The position numbers were made by a program, and so were the translations under genes. A stretch of 64,000 nucleotides of DNA. It comes from Ochotona curzoniae. Taxonomy: Eukaryota > Chordata > Mammalia > Lagomorpha > Ochotonidae. Under the pieces are notes generated by a model that had not been told where the DNA came from, did no database searches, and was given only the letters and a program-made list of their open reading frames with translations. Positions 42,668 to 54,210 of this stretch are shown piece after piece; the stretch's first letter is position 1; the number at the start of each line of letters is the position of its first letter. The stretch covers positions 2,604,001 to 2,668,000 of the forward strand of contig NW_024466399.1 in the NCBI RefSeq assembly GCF_017591425.1, in the 5' to 3' direction.

Positions 42668-42990
42668 TTTAAGGGATTATTTTTATTGGAAAGACGGATA
42701 TACAGAGAGGAAGAGAGACAGAGGGGAAGATCTTGCGTCCGATGGTTCACTCCTCAAGCGGCCGCAACAGCTGGAGCTGAGCCAATCCGAAGCCAGGAGC
42801 CGTAAGCTCTTCTGGGTCTCCCACGCAGATGCAGGATCCCAAAGCTTTGGGCCATCCTGGAATGCTTTCCCAGCCACAAGCAGCAAACTGGATGGGAAGC
42901 AGGGCCACCAGTATTAGAACCAACACCCATATGGGATCCCGGCGAGTGCAAGGCAAGGACCTTAACTGCTATGCTATTGTGCTGGGCCCA
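42668..42990 (-). mobile_element. CSINE, minus, with TSD
   Basis: A full-length antisense C repeat ('GATTATTTTTATTGGAAAG', 'GATCTTGCGTCCGATGG', 'CCCATATGGGATCCCGGC', 'TGTGCTGGGCCC'). AGATACACTATTTT (42654-42667) and AGATTCACTATTTT (42991-43004) are the duplicated target with one difference. Confidence 0.9.
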
Positions 42991-43039
42991 AGATTCACTA
43001 TTTTAACATCAGCTTTAGAAAGGGATACTTTGCAAGAAA

Positions 43040-43328
43040 TAGAACTCGATTCTAACAGCGTGGTTCTCATGAATTTTCACAAATGTATACCATTATGTAA
43101 ACATGGGCATAATCAAATTATAGAACAAATTCATCACTTTAGAACCCTGTGGTACCAGCTTATACGTACTCCTCTGCCACTCGGGTTTCTGGGAAATGCT
43201 GTTCCACATCCATTGAAATGATGGCATTACCTTTCTAGAACTCTATATAATGAGAATAATATAAAATAAAACTTTGTGTCTTTCTCACTTTGCTTAACAC
43301 AAGACCCTTAAAATTCATACAGCAAGGA
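43040..43328 (-). mobile_element. L1MC/D-type 3' end, minus
   Basis: 'TTTTCACAAATGTATACC', 'CAAATTATAGAACAAATTC' with 'ATCACTTTAGAACCC', and 'TAGAACTCTATATAATGAG' with 'TTTGTGTCTTTCTCACTTTG', are the antisense of the terminal L1M blocks ('gatatagaacatttccatcactccagaaag', 'ctagaattttatataaatgga', 'tttgtctggcttctttcac'). Confidence 0.68.
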
Positions 43329-43331
43329 ATT

Positions 43332-43497
43332 TTGTCTGGGTCTCCCACGCGGGTGCAGGGTCCCAAGGCTTTGGGCCGTCCTGGACTGCTTTCCCAGGCC
43401 ACAGCAGGGAGCTGGATGGGAAGTGGAACAGCTGGGAAATGAATGGGCACCCATGTGGGATCCCAGCTTATGCTAGACAAGGACCTAGCTGGGCCCC
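43332..43497 (-). mobile_element. CSINE fragment, minus, lacking its 3' half
   Basis: 'GTCTGGGTCTCCCACGCGGG', 'CCCAAGGCTTTGGGCCGTCC' and the head-end 'ACCTAGCTGGGCCCC' are present. The CT-rich 3' part and tail are absent. 3' truncation is unusual for a retroposon and implies a later deletion or recombination. It sits in the L1 3' end. Confidence 0.75.
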
Positions 43498-43599
43498 ACT
43501 GTGTAGGTTTTTTTTAAGTCATTTTTTATGCCACACTTTTCAGAACTCCTAAGTTCGTAAATGTTGAGGCTTGATGGTATCTTAAAAATCTCGAACAAC

Positions 43600-44995
43600 G
43601 TGTATGATTCTCCTCCTCCTACTTTTTGACGGAGGTGTTTTTAAAAGCCTGTCTTCTAGATAAGATACTCATTTTCTTGTTCGTTTTTCAATCTCACCTA
43701 ATAGTTGTCAAGGATTTCTACTGTATTTTCCATTTCACACATTGAATGCTTTATTTCTCACATTTCTTTTTCTTATTCTCTGATAGATCCATCTCTCAGC
43801 AGAATTTCTCGTGTGTGTCATATACCAATAATCCTTCCTACAGCTGTTTCTTTGTGTAGAGGGCCCTTACTTGCATTTCTTTGAATTCTTCTTCAGGGAT
43901 TTCCTCAATCTCATCTTATTCAAAGTCCAATAGCAATGTTTTACTGCGTTCCTTATGGAAGTCATATAGTCTTTCTTATTAATGGTCCTTACATTTTTAC
44001 ATCAACTTCTCTATGTGTCTGGAAGATCCCTTGTTTCTATATCCTATCGGAGATTTTAATTGAAGATTCCATTCTTGGATATGTGCTCATGGAACTCGGT
44101 GGCGTGTCTAAGCCTTACAAGTTACAGGGCTGTGTGCTAAGTGGGGCGTGGGAGATCTGCCACAGTCTGCAGTTGGGACAAGTATTTAATGTGACACCCA
44201 AGACAGATATGATGGTGTTCCTTTGACTACAGCCAGTGAAGGGAGAAAATGTTGGAAACAACCAGTGTTCTCAAGGTCCCAACCTTTGCCTGTGCCAGAG
44301 TGAGCCAACTGCGTCACAGAGTGGATTCACAGTGGGCACACACATTGCCCACTTAGACACGGGCATAATCTAAAGCCCCACTCTACAGTGTTTCTGCTGA
44401 CTCTTCTTTGGGATTCATTGCCAGCCCATCCACCGAGAGCTCTGATTCTCTACCCACAGCATAAGCACGTGGGGACCCAGGCACAACACTAGACTCTTTA
44501 GGCAATACAGCCCATGTCCACTTTCATGATCACAGGATGCTAGAGAATTGTTCTCTAGCCAGCAGCCGTGGGAGCCTTTGGGAGCAGTGCAATTGGCCAT
44601 GTTCCCTGAGAAAACAGAGTCTGGTATCTTAGTGGAGAGCTGAGAGTGAGGAAATGTGGCTTCCCTTCATAGAGTGAAGAAGTCACCAAGATCCCTACCA
44701 GCTGCCCAGGCTGGTCTTGAAGCTAGTGGGGATTCCTGCTCAGACAAAACCACCAGGGACAGGGACCACAGCAACCTCCTCCCAGCTCTCGCTCTTTCCC
44801 AGCTGACAGCCAGCTTCCACGAGCAGTGTGATGTCTGGCCTTACTCCTGCCTGCTCTATGGAGGGTCTGTTCTGTGACATCCATTCTCCACTGTGAATTT
44901 GCCTCCGATAGTCCCATGGGATCTTCCCTCTGTTTCTTTGATACCTTGTGGGGCTGAGGTCAGTGCAGCTTCTCATTGTTCGGCCATCTTGGATT
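43600..44995 (-). mobile_element. L1 ORF1/5' UTR region with 5' end, minus
   Basis: 'TGAATTCTTCTTCAGGGATTTC' with 'CTCAATCTCATCTTATTC' matches the antisense ORF1 5' area of old L1s. GC-richer 5' UTR-like sequence follows (44100-44980). It ends with 'GTTCGGCCATCTTGG', whose sense, CCAAGATGGCCGAAC, is the typical L1 5' start. Full 5' ends are rare among L1 copies. Short frames (60-96 codons) are not intact ORF1. Confidence 0.6.
44980..44993 (-). promoter_or_regulatory. YY1-type motif at L1 5' end
   Basis: The minus-strand CCAAGATGGCCG contains CAAGATGGC, the YY1 core motif known to position transcription starts in primate L1 promoters. It lies at the presumed 5' terminus of this lagomorph L1 copy. 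Activity is unknown. Confidence 0.45.
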
Positions 44996-45207
44996 TTTCT
45001 CTTTATTCTTCATGAAACTTTGATATCTGTTATTTTCAAATAAGTTATTTAATCTGATTTATTTTATCTGTTGGCAGAAAATTGTTCACAATATTTCCAT
45101 AGTAGCGTTTCCTTGTTCATAAAATTTATATCAATGTTTTTATTTTATTTTATTTTGATAGCTTTTGTTTATTCTTATTCTAAGTAGTCTAGATATGACT
45201 GTCTTTT

Positions 45208-45523
45208 TTAAAAAAATTTATTTTTTATTTATTGGAAAGGCAGATTTACAGAGAGAAGGAGAGACAGAGAAGATTTCCATCCACTGGTTCACTCTCCAAA
45301 TGGCTACAACAGCTGAAGCTGAGCCAATCCAAAGCCAGGAGCCAGGAGCTTCTTCCAGGTGTCCCAAGTGGGTGTAGGGGCCCAAGGCTCTGGGCCATCT
45401 TCTACTGCCTTCCCAAGTCAAAGGAGGTAAAAGGGAAGTGGAGCAGTTGGGAACCAATGCACATATGTGATCCTGGCACATGCAAGGCAAGGACTTTAGC
45501 CACTAGGTTACCACGCTGGACCC
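45208..45523 (-). mobile_element. CSINE, minus
   Basis: 'TTATTTATTGGAAAGGCAG', 'GAGCCAGGAGCTTCTTCC', 'GGGCCCAAGGCTCTGGGCC' and the end 'TACCACGCTGGACCC' mark a moderately diverged antisense C repeat. The 107- and 90-codon frames belong to it. Confidence 0.82.
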
Positions 45524-45532
45524 TATCCATTT

Positions 45533-45838
45533 TTAAAAATGGTTTATTTATTTGAAAGTCTTATAGATAGAGTAAAAACCAGATCAACAGATTTTCAATC
45601 ATTGATTATTCCCCAGATGGCTACATCCCCCAGTGACTGGGATGAACACAGTTGAAGACCCTGGGATTCCATCTGTGTCTATCACTTGTGTTGTGCAGGC
45701 CAAGCACAAGGGCCATGTTTTGTTGCTTTTCCAAGCTCATCAGCAGAAACCTGAATTGGAAGTGGAGCAGCTGGGACCTGAACTGGATTCAAGTGGGTTG
45801 ATGCCATCACATGCGGTCCTTAACCTGGTGTTCAACAA
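45533..45838 (-). mobile_element. Old CSINE, minus
   Basis: 'GGTTTATTTATTTGAAAGTC', 'GAATTGGAAGTGGAGCAGC' with 'TGGGACCTGAACTGG', and 'GGTCCTTAACCTGGTG' are antisense blocks of the older C-repeat class. It is the second of a minus-strand tandem pair. Confidence 0.72.
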
Positions 45839-45844
45839 GTGTAT

Positions 45845-46560
45845 TAGATTATCCACATATATTTTCTATTTGTCTATCCTTTGTCTCTTATAATACAATT
45901 GCTTACAAAATCTGTTTTCTCTGACATCAACAGACTGCTAAGATTTATTTTGGCACACGTCTGGATGCTATATTTTTCCCACCCTTTTACATTTACCTTC
46001 TCGTGTTTTTATATTTGAGCAGACTTCTTATAGGTGATCATGCTTGTTATCCAGTATGATAATGTTTTATTTTACTTAATTTTCTAGATTATTTTCATTA
46101 AATTAAATTATCGACTTTGCTTAAATGTATCCTATCACTTTTTATTTTTTTCTTTTTTGAAACGAAATATTTAAAAATTATTATTGTTTTATTTCCAATA
46201 ATAGTTTAGAAACTATATCTTTTTGTTATATTTTAATGGTTGCCACACTTTACAATATGTATCTTTTAATTTGCAACCACTTGTATTTAAATAATACAAC
46301 TTCATGTGTGTTGCAGAAGTATTGCAATAATATCCCTTCCAGTGTTAACCCCAGAGCAGTTTTTGTACTTTTTTTGCTTGCATGTATGGTATAAATTATA
46401 CAGTGTAACACCTTTGTATTTTCTTTACACCATACATTTTCCTTATAAGTTATGAATGTGGTGAATGTATTTTATTTACACTTATAATTTTGAAAATGTC
46501 AGTGTTAAGCCCTTCTACATCTTTGTCCATGACCTCGTTTTTCTGATACTCAAATTACAT
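45845..46560 (-). mobile_element. L1M inter-ORF relic, minus
   Basis: 'CACACTTTACAATATGTATC', 'TTTTAATTTGCAACC', 'AATAATACAACTTCATGTG' and 'TATAAATTATACAGTG' match the antisense L1M stretch 'tgagtttacaatatgcatctttaact...ataatattatactacttcatgtg'. It is the counterpart of the plus-strand relic at 27420-28410. Confidence 0.6.
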
Positions 46561-46998
46561 GTGACCTATGTTTCTTGATATTCTGCCACAGTTCACAGAT
46601 AATTACTTTTCAATCATTATGCTTCCATACTTAATTTCCCAGTATTTTCATATCTTGGGTGTCAAAGCCATTGATATTTACTTCTGCGATTAAACCACAA
46701 CTAACCCAGTGTACTTGGATGTGTTTGCTATTTTTAAATTCAATTTCAAATATTGCTTCTTGTTGGGTTGTGTTGTATTCCTTTAAGTAATATTGTAATG
46801 CTTCTCCTGGCACTTAATCAAATCTTTTGAAATCGTATCATTTGAAGCACTGCTTTGTGTTTGTTTGTTTAATCAGGATGAGGTTAATCAGCACCTGTTT
46901 TGGCTGCACTGTTGAGGCATCATTTTTCTAACAGGCTGCTCATCATCTTACATGTTACAATATCTACCCACTCTAGTGCAAGTATAACACTATTTATC
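46561..46998. other. AT-rich, probably L1-related
   Basis: T-rich sequence between an L1 relic and a SINE. No specific match. Confidence 0.3.
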
Positions 46999-47000
46999 TT

Positions 47001-47326
47001 TTAAAAACGATTTATTTATTTTTGTTGGAAAGGCAGATATACAGAGAGAAGGAGAGACAGAGAGGAAGATCTTCCGTCCTCTGGTTCACGCCCCAAGTGG
47101 CCGCAACAGCCATACCTAAACAGATTCAAAGCAGGAAAAGGGATTCCTCCAGGTCTCTCACGTGGGTACAGAATCCCAAGGCTTTGGGCCGTCCTCTACT
47201 GCTTCTCAGGCCACAGCAGGGAGCTGGATGGGGAGTGGAGCACCTGGGACATGAATCAGTGCCCATACTGGAGCCTGGCACATGCAAAGCAAGGACTTTG
47301 GCCACTAGGCTACTGCACCAGGCCTG
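47001..47326 (-). mobile_element. CSINE, minus
   Basis: A full-length antisense C repeat: 'AACGATTTATTTATTTTTG', 'AGATCTTCCGTCCTCTGG', 'CCCAAGGCTTTGGGCCGTCC' and the end 'TACTGCACCAGGCC'. The plus 107-codon frame is SINE-derived. Confidence 0.87.
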
Positions 47327-49118
47327 TAAACAATTATTAGCTTAATTTCAGTCCTAGACAATGTCCCACAATGTTTTTTTTATCTCTAGTGGCCTTTCCT
47401 CTGACCAGGACTCACTCATCTACAGTTCAATCCTCAGTCAAAGACTCAGATACCTCCTGGTGGCTCTCTGGATTTCTCTCTCTCTCTGCAGCCTCTGCCT
47501 TCACTGTCTCTTGCCTTGCAAATTATAGGTTGGCATGCCCTCCCTGAACTTTCATTTAAGACTTCTCAACTCCGAGAGAATATAACTCAAACATCTGTGT
47601 TTGAGTTCTTTCTCTCTCGCAGTATGGAAACTGGTAACAGGCAGGCAGCCGAAGCCATCATGCCTTGCCTTTGTTTCCACTCCTGTGTCCCATCTCGCAC
47701 TTGCTGAGGTCTGAGTGTGTGTGTGAGTGTGTGTGGCCAGGAGGAGTTCTAAATCTAACCCCTCTTACTTCATCTTTACTGGAACTTACTTCACTCCTCT
47801 TTAAAATAATAAAACTGCTATTCCAAAACCGCAAAACAGATCAGTCTCCATTCAACTCACAAGTTCATGGATTTTCATCTGCATTTTTGAGAAGTTGCAT
47901 TGTGCTTTGACAATGATAGAAACACCCAGAACTGGTTAGAGTGGTTTGGCACCATATTCATTTGGAATCAAGTACCAGGTTAGGGTGCAAAGGGTTTATT
48001 ATTACATTTTGATAGATTTTTTTTTTTGCCTCTTCTATGCATCCCACATGCAAATTTAATAAGAGGCTAGCATTACAGAAGAAAAACACCATGAGGTAAA
48101 AGAAAGAAGGGAAAAAAATACTAGAGAAATAGATAGTCAGCAAGTAAAAGGATCACATAAGATAAAATACAGCACATGTGCTTTATGGTCCAAGTGGGTT
48201 TACATGTCCTGATTTCATTTCTGCTTTTGGGGCTGACTAGATCCCCCCCTAGTGGGATGAAGCAGCATGTCCATCAGTCAACTTTAGGGTCCTGGTGTCT
48301 TCTGTGCAAAGCAATCTCTTTTTCTTTAAAATTTTCTCTCCTGGGTTTGCATGAAAAGAACTACTTCGATTCTAAGAGATGAATATCACTTAGAAACTGC
48401 AAGGTTTGAACCATTTATTGTTTCATTCTCAGATGGGGTAGGAATTCATAATCCTATTTACAAATATTAAAGCCAAGTTTTAAATACTACCTGGCATTCC
48501 TGCAGCAGCTATGTTATTAACAAGTAACATGATAACAGGTTACAAAGGATACGTCAGGAGCAAAGTTCTTTGTCTCATGACAGCACTGGTAGATGTTTCC
48601 ATACGACAAGGCCACTGAAACTGTTCCCAGATCGCGAGTGTCTCTTATGTTACAAAAATGTCTAGGCTCTCATTTAGGATTATTGTAGAGAAGATTTGTA
48701 AAATCATATTCCTAAGTCATCGTTTCAGTCTTCAATTTCAAAACAACAACCCCAAATAGCATGGATATGCTCCCTCAAGGCAACCTTGCCAAGAATGTTT
48801 GGAAAGAGGATTCTTGTGTATGAAAAATCATCTCCATTTCTCAACTGTATCATTTTCCAGTAAGTACTAGAAAACATCCTACTTTGGGGGTCTTAGGGAA
48901 ATTCCTAAATGCTTCTTCGGTTTTGTGGTGTGAACTTCTTTAGAGGTCCCATTAACTTCCTTTATTTTACTAAGAAACTCTTCGGCCCCATATATTCATT
49001 GTGGGTTTTTGTTTTACTGGCTATGATGGATGTGAAAACCAGCCCAATTACCTAACTTCTAATTTTATCTCATCACCTCAAAAAACATATTTTTTGCACC
49101 TATTTCCTAAGGGGTAAT
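47327..49118. other. Unassigned unique stretch
   Basis: About 1.8 kb. It includes a TG-rich patch at 47716-47733, a T-run near 48020 and a C-run near 48243. Frames up to 81 codons (47665-47910 plus) have no recognisable product. An old LTR around 47960-48400 is possible but unproven. Confidence 0.35.
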
Positions 49119-49123
49119 TTGAG

Positions 49124-49240
49124 GGAATGGTAGCCTAGTTTAGTGGTTGGAGACTTGGCCTGAGAATGAAAGAACCTGGCTTTACCACTCCCAATCCATG
49201 GCCTGACTCTGTCTTGTCATTAACCCTTGAACACCTGTAA
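49124..49240 (+). mobile_element. MIR SINE core fragment
   Basis: 'GGTAGCCTAGTTTAGTGGTTG', 'GAGACTTGGCCTGAGAATG' and 'AGAACCTGGCTTTACCACTC', then 'GGCCTGACTCTGTCTTGTC', follow MIR ('gtgtagtggttaagagcatgg...gagccagactgcctgggtt...tctgccactt...tgtgaccttgggcaag'). Ancient tRNA-derived SINE shared by mammals. Confidence 0.68.
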
Positions 49241-49254
49241 ATTCAAAAGACTTT

Positions 49255-49560
49255 CTGTTAAGGAGGCCAAGTACCACACAGTGCAATGCAGACAAAGGCA
49301 AATAGCAATGGAGTGGAAATTTCCATCTTGGTCTATTTTACAGATGCTTGCAAAGTGATTAAGGATGGACTGGACCCAAGTTACGAAGCAGGGACTCAAT
49401 ACAGGACTCCCAGCCAGGTAACAGGATTCCAGTAGACTGAAGTATCACTGCATCCTTTCAAGCAGGGAGCTGGAATTAGGAACTATATCTCAGGATCTAA
49501 CATGGGTACCCTGAGAAGCCAATGCCTTAACAGCTATGTCTAATAACAACCCCTAGATGC
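49255..49560 (-). mobile_element. Old CSINE, minus
   Basis: 'GCAGGGACTCAATACAGGAC', 'TCAAGCAGGGAGCTGGAATTAG' and 'AGCCAATGCCTTAACAGC' are antisense blocks of the older C-repeat class. Confidence 0.5.
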
Positions 49561-49595
49561 AGCGTTTTGTTTTGATTCTTTTTGAAGTTCCCCGG

Positions 49596-49885
49596 GGGCT
49601 GGCATTGTGACACAGCAAGTCAAACTTCTGTATGTGAGTCAGTTTGAGTTCCAGCTGATCCACTTCCGAGCCAGCTCTCTGCTAACAGCATGGGAAAGCA
49701 AGAGAAGGTGACACAGGTGCTTTGGCTTCTGCACTCACGTGGGAAGCCTGGCAGCGCTTCAGCCTCCTGGCATTGGCCTGGCCCACCCCAGATGCTGCAG
49801 GCATTTAGGAAGTGAGCCAGCAGGTGGAAAGACCCCTCTTTTGCTCTCCTCTTTGCTCTCTAACTAAACATTTCACAAAAAAAAA
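49596..49885 (+). mobile_element. Old CSINE, plus
   Basis: 'GGGGGCTGGCATTGTGACAC' (head), 'TTGAGTTCCAGCTGATCC', 'CACTCACGTGGGAAGCCTGG' and 'AAGTGAGCCAGCAGGTGG' are well-ordered C-repeat blocks. Confidence 0.78.
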
Positions 49886-50149
49886 ATACTTAAATAAGTG
49901 AAAAACAAGTCTTTCCCAGAGGTGAGAAAGTCAGTGTTTTGCAGAATAAAGCCACTATGTGAATGTCTTAGCTGTAATCTGTTTTGAGATATAACGCTCA
50001 ATGTTAGATTTTGAGGGTAGCTATTAAAAGATCATGATCACATGGTAAATGGTTTTTGCTTAGAGGTGGAGACGCTGTGTGGACACCTCATTCTTACCTC
50101 ATGTACTCAAGTAAACATTGGACTCGGATTGTGATTCCAGTGTATTTGG

Positions 50150-50489
50150 TTTTTTTTTTTTTTTAAAGAATGATTTATTTTTATTGGAAAGCCAGATATA
50201 CAAAGAGGAGGAAAGACAGAGAGGAAGATCCTCTAGCTGCTGATTCACTCTCCAAGTGACCACAATGGCCAAAGTTGAGCTGATGCAAAGCTGGGAGCAG
50301 GACTTTCTTCCGGGTCTCCCACACAGTTGCAGGATGCCAAGGCTTTGGGTCATCCTCGACTGCTTGCTCAGACCACAAGCAGGGGATTGGATGGGAAGTA
50401 GGGCTGCTGGGATATAAACTGTCACCCATATGGGATTCCAGCACATGGAAGGCAAGGACATTAGCCACTAGGCCACCACGCCAAGCCTG
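50150..50489 (-). mobile_element. CSINE, minus, with 9-bp TSD
   Basis: A full-length antisense copy from a T14 run to 'CCACCACGCCAAGCC'. AGTGTATTT is repeated at 50139-50147 and 50493-50501. The 120- and 95-codon minus frames are SINE-derived. Confidence 0.88.
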
Positions 50490-50501
50490 AGTAGTGTATT
50501 T

Positions 50502-51070
50502 CTAAGGCAAAACCTGGTAGGCAGTGATGATGGTGTCTGTGTGATTGGGTAACACATGGGAGATCTAATTGGAGCTCCTATCTCCCCAGACGTGGAATTT
50601 CTGGGCCTTTGGCGGATGGTGTGGCACATGGGTACATAAATGAGTAAATCATTACATTTATTTAAGAACGGATGACCTGGAATAAGCAACAAGCACATGC
50701 TCTGATCTCCATGTACTGTTGCGAGTAATAAAAAAGGGATATGTAGGACTTGACTGTTAAACAAACAAACACTAAAATTGGTTGAAAGTCCTCTTTTCAT
50801 TTTATCTTGACTAAATCCGTACTATACTACGTGGCGGTATAGTGGTATGGCTTAAACAAGGCACATTCAGAGAGAGAACAGCAGACTCATACATATTTTC
50901 AGTCTTGCCTACATCACGCTTCTGAATCACTGAAAAGGAACAAAGGACACAAATGGCAATTATCTGGACTAAAACTGGGGGAAGAGTTCACAACTCCAAT
51001 TACAGAACATACTGTTAATCGTACAATTGGAACCTTTTGAGGTGGAACATCAGTGAGCTGTCAAATAAGA
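50502..51070. other. No recognised feature
   Basis: About 570 bp. The 110-codon minus frame at 50468-50800 starts outside and ends at the SINE border, with no domain. Nothing else seen. Confidence 0.35.
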
Positions 51071-51076
51071 TAGAGA

Positions 51077-51406
51077 GGGCCCAGCGAGGTGGCCTACCAG
51101 CTAAAGTCCTCCCTTTGAATGCCCGGGATCCCATATGGGCGCCAGTTCTAATCCCGGCAGCCCTGCTACCCATCCAGCTCCTTGCTTGTGGCCTGGAAAA
51201 GCAATTGAGGATGGCCCAGAGCCTTGGGACCCTGCACCCACATGGGAGACCCGGAGGGGGTTCCTGGCTCCCAGCTTTTGGATCATTACAGCACCGGCCG
51301 TGGCGGCCACTTGGGGAGTAAATCATCAGATTGGAAGATCTTCCTCTCTGTCTTTCCTCCTCTCTGTAAATCTGACTTTCCAATAAAAATAAATGAATTT
51401 TAAAAA
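51077..51406 (+). mobile_element. CSINE, plus
   Basis: GGGCCCAGCGAGGTGGCC start, 'GATCCCATATGGGCGCC' core, 'GGAAGATCTTCCTCTCTG' and 'TCCAATAAAAATAAATG' tail. It belongs to the 'GGCCTACCAGC' subfamily. The 207-codon minus frame (51015-51638) runs through this and the adjoining repeat and is not a gene. Confidence 0.9.
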
Positions 51407-51760
51407 GAGAGAGCAGGAGAGAGAGAAGACAGAGAAGATAAAGAATAAGGAAGAAGAAAGAAGGAAAAGAAGAAGAAATAAAGAACTCCAGAGGGACAGA
51501 GGAGGAGGTGAGATCTGTAGCCATAGGTTCTCTTCCCAAGTGCCTATAAAACATCCGGGAAGCACAAGTCTGCAGACAGGAAGCTGGCACTCCACCCAGG
51601 TGCCTACTGGAACGGAGAGCCTTCCGGGCTTGAATCACGCTCTGTTACATCCCCATCTGGGCAGTAGTGGGAAGCTGGGTTGGAATCAGAGGTGGGACTG
51701 CACCCCGCCTTTGCAATGTAAGACATAGGCATTCCGTCACACTGTCACAAGGTCCTCCAC
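51407..51760 (-). mobile_element. Old CSINE, minus, GA-rich start
   Basis: A GA-rich region (51407-51490) is followed by 'GGTTCTCTTCCCAAGTGCC', 'CAGACAGGAAGCTGGCAC' and 'GGGAAGCTGGGTTGGAATC'. 'AGACATAGGCATTCCG' closes an eroded antisense C repeat, tail-to-tail with the preceding SINE. Confidence 0.5.
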
Positions 51761-52019
51761 AAGTACTTGCTTCTTAACACAGCAAACAAACATTTTTTTA
51801 AATGTCACTTGTGCGTCCCAAACAGTACTTTAGATTACGCAATTATCATTCATGGCAACTAAAACCAGAACCAAACAAAAAACAAACAAACAACAAAAAC
51901 ATGAACTCCTTGTTGAAAACCTTAACGAATCTGCCTTTTTCAGGCATGAAAATTGACACATTCTACTTAAAGAACAAAATTAATAGAAAAGGATTAATCT
52001 ATCAAAGCCTAACAAAACT

Positions 52020-52940
52020 TGACTGGAGTTGCCCTGGGAGGAGATTCAATAAAAAAACATTAACATCTGAAGTGATTAGAGCATGGAGAGCTTGAACAGA
52101 CTTTATCAGAAGAATGTTTATTAATGGCTACAACATAAAGGGCGCTCAGCCTAATTAGTCCTCTCAAAAATGTCCTTGGAATCATGGTAAGATACCGTTT
52201 CATTCCCTAAGACAGCTAAGACTGAAAACCATAGCAACCCCTTGACTGTGTCTTGTTTGTACAATCCATTTGGAAAAGAGTCCCACAGTCATAATCATGG
52301 AATTGCCATGTAACTCGGATATTCCACCCAGAATAAATCCAAGAGAGGGGCAAGTGTATGTCCACATACAACTGGCACAAATGTTCATTCCAGAATCACT
52401 CATAATCTGCAAACTGGAAGCAAATGCCAATGGCCAACACATGGTGAGTGGACCAACAAAATGTAAGGTATGCGTACAATGTAATATTATACATCACTAA
52501 CGATGAAACAGGGGGAGTGAGAATAAATAGTCGGATTTCCAGGGCAGCAAACCTGGCCTGCGTGATACTGCATCACATCCTCCTAAACATCCATTGGCAA
52601 TTTGTCTAACCTCATAGACCCTGCAATACCAAGAAAGAGATCGAAGGTCAGCCTAGGACTTGCAGTAAGGATGGTATCTTGGTGTGTGATCATCCATTGC
52701 AACAGCGCTCTGGTCTGGTTAGTGAATGGGAAGACTGAGGATGCATGGGGCAGAGCGTATACGGAAACTCTGTGTGCTTCTCTCTCAACTCACTTAATAC
52801 TGCTCTTGAAGACATTCTCAGAATACAAGTTAGAAATGGTGTGTCACTGCCTGGTACAACACTAACGAATCTTGATGATGCTCTGAGGTGTAAAATAAGG
52901 CAGAGCCGGAAGGATAGCACAATGATGTTCTGAGTAAGAT
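52020..52940 (+). mobile_element. L1ME-type 3' end, plus
   Basis: 'GGTAAGATACCGTTTCATTCC', 'AGACTGAAAACCATAGCAACC', 'CTCGGATATTCCACCCAG', 'GGAAGCAAATGCCAATGGCC' and 'GGGGCAGAGCGTATACGG', then 'TAATACTGCTCTTGAAG', follow the L1ME terminal order, ending near 'ctctcaattttgctgtgaacctaaaactgctctaaa'. The 133-codon frame on the minus strand is antisense to it. Confidence 0.65.
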
Positions 52941-53059
52941 CACTTTCTAAGGTCTGAGGCAGACATTGGTTTTGAGGGGACACCACTTCTAAACCATACA
53001 CATCCACAGCTTGGCCTCTGTAACAACATTTCATCCGACATGCCTTCTTGGTTTCCTGC

Positions 53060-53290
53060 TTTCCACCAGGTGGTCTTGGTCCTTCTGCCAACGCATCAAG
53101 CTAGCTTTGCACTTTCCCTTCCGGTCTTGGCTTACACACCCCCGTTTTCAGTAACGCCTTGGCTGGTTGTTCTAGGTAAAATTGTAATTGTCTCCAGTCC
53201 TCCTGACTCTTTCTTTGCTCTCACAGGCATTTTCACTTGGTCCGTCTCTTGCTCAGGTTATTCTCCTCATCAGTGGGTTTGGAATTGGGG
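53060..53290 (+). mobile_element. L2 LINE 3' region, plus
   Basis: 'CTAGCTTTGCACTTTCCCTTCC', 'GTAACGCCTTGGCTGGTTG' and 'AAAATTGTAATTGTCTCC' correspond to the L2 blocks 'gggcctttgcacttgctgttcc', 'aggccttccctgacc' and 'taaaattgcaaccc'. The 88-codon plus frame here is a by-product. Confidence 0.55.
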
Positions 53291-54205
53291 AACAAAGGGA
53301 AACTGAATTGCAAGTACATTAGCTTACCTTCCATCCACAAATAAAAAGTGCTCACTGAAAGTGCAAGATCAACTTGGAGTGATCAGAGCAGCAGAAGGAA
53401 CAAGTCATGGAATCATCAATAGCCTATATTCCTCTGTGTGAGAGAGAATAAAATGCTCTCTTCAAGTTTATGATTCCAGATGTGCCAATCATAATGCCAA
53501 TTGCGAATTCAAAGAAAACATAAAGGAAAACGGACCCTCGCTCTCCCTGTCCTCAAGAAGTTGGGAAATTCTGGGGGATATAGTTACAGCTGCTTCTGCC
53601 TTTTCTCTGTCCATCCTCTTCCTACCTGTTCAATTCCATAAATGGATAAACTGAGGGGAGACCACCAGCGAAACCCCACGTGAGAAGCTGGAGAAACGGG
53701 CTGACTCCTGGGAGTTGAGAATTCCCAGTGACAACAGTTCCAGGGCTAGATGAACAACTAAGCCCGCAAACAACTCCAAATGTTGTGATTTCAAAATGAC
53801 CACCAATTTGTGGGAACAAATGATTCATAAGATTTAAACAACACAACAATTTGGTCAAGATCAGAATGGTTAATTTTTGGATTTACATTATTTTCATCTG
53901 AAACTCACAAAATGTTGTCACAATTATGTACATATATGTCCATTATTTGAAATTTGAGATGTTTCTTCCTAATTGTAATATCATTAACATTTTCAAATAA
54001 TATGTTTATAAAGCAAATCCCTTTAAAAAATCAACTGAGCAGCAATAGGAAATTAGTGGAAAATATCTAAATGTGATGAATGCAGAAGAAATTGGAACAA
54101 CTTGATAAGTCAGTCAATCATAGGGTTTAATAAAAAAAATTTAGTAATATAATATTTCTTAAACTGATTGAAGTACACATAGATTCTTAATGACAAAAAT
54201 TGAAA
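53291..54205. other. No recognised feature
   Basis: About 900 bp unassigned, increasingly AT-rich to the right. The 78-codon minus frame at 53622-53858 has no recognisable domain. Confidence 0.35.
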
Positions 54206-54210
54206 TATTG

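Noticed and set aside
51015..51638. 207-codon minus-strand open frame, the longest in the window
   Set aside because: It runs through a full-length CSINE and an adjacent GA-rich old SINE. The amino-acid text is SINE antisense translation repeated at many other loci.
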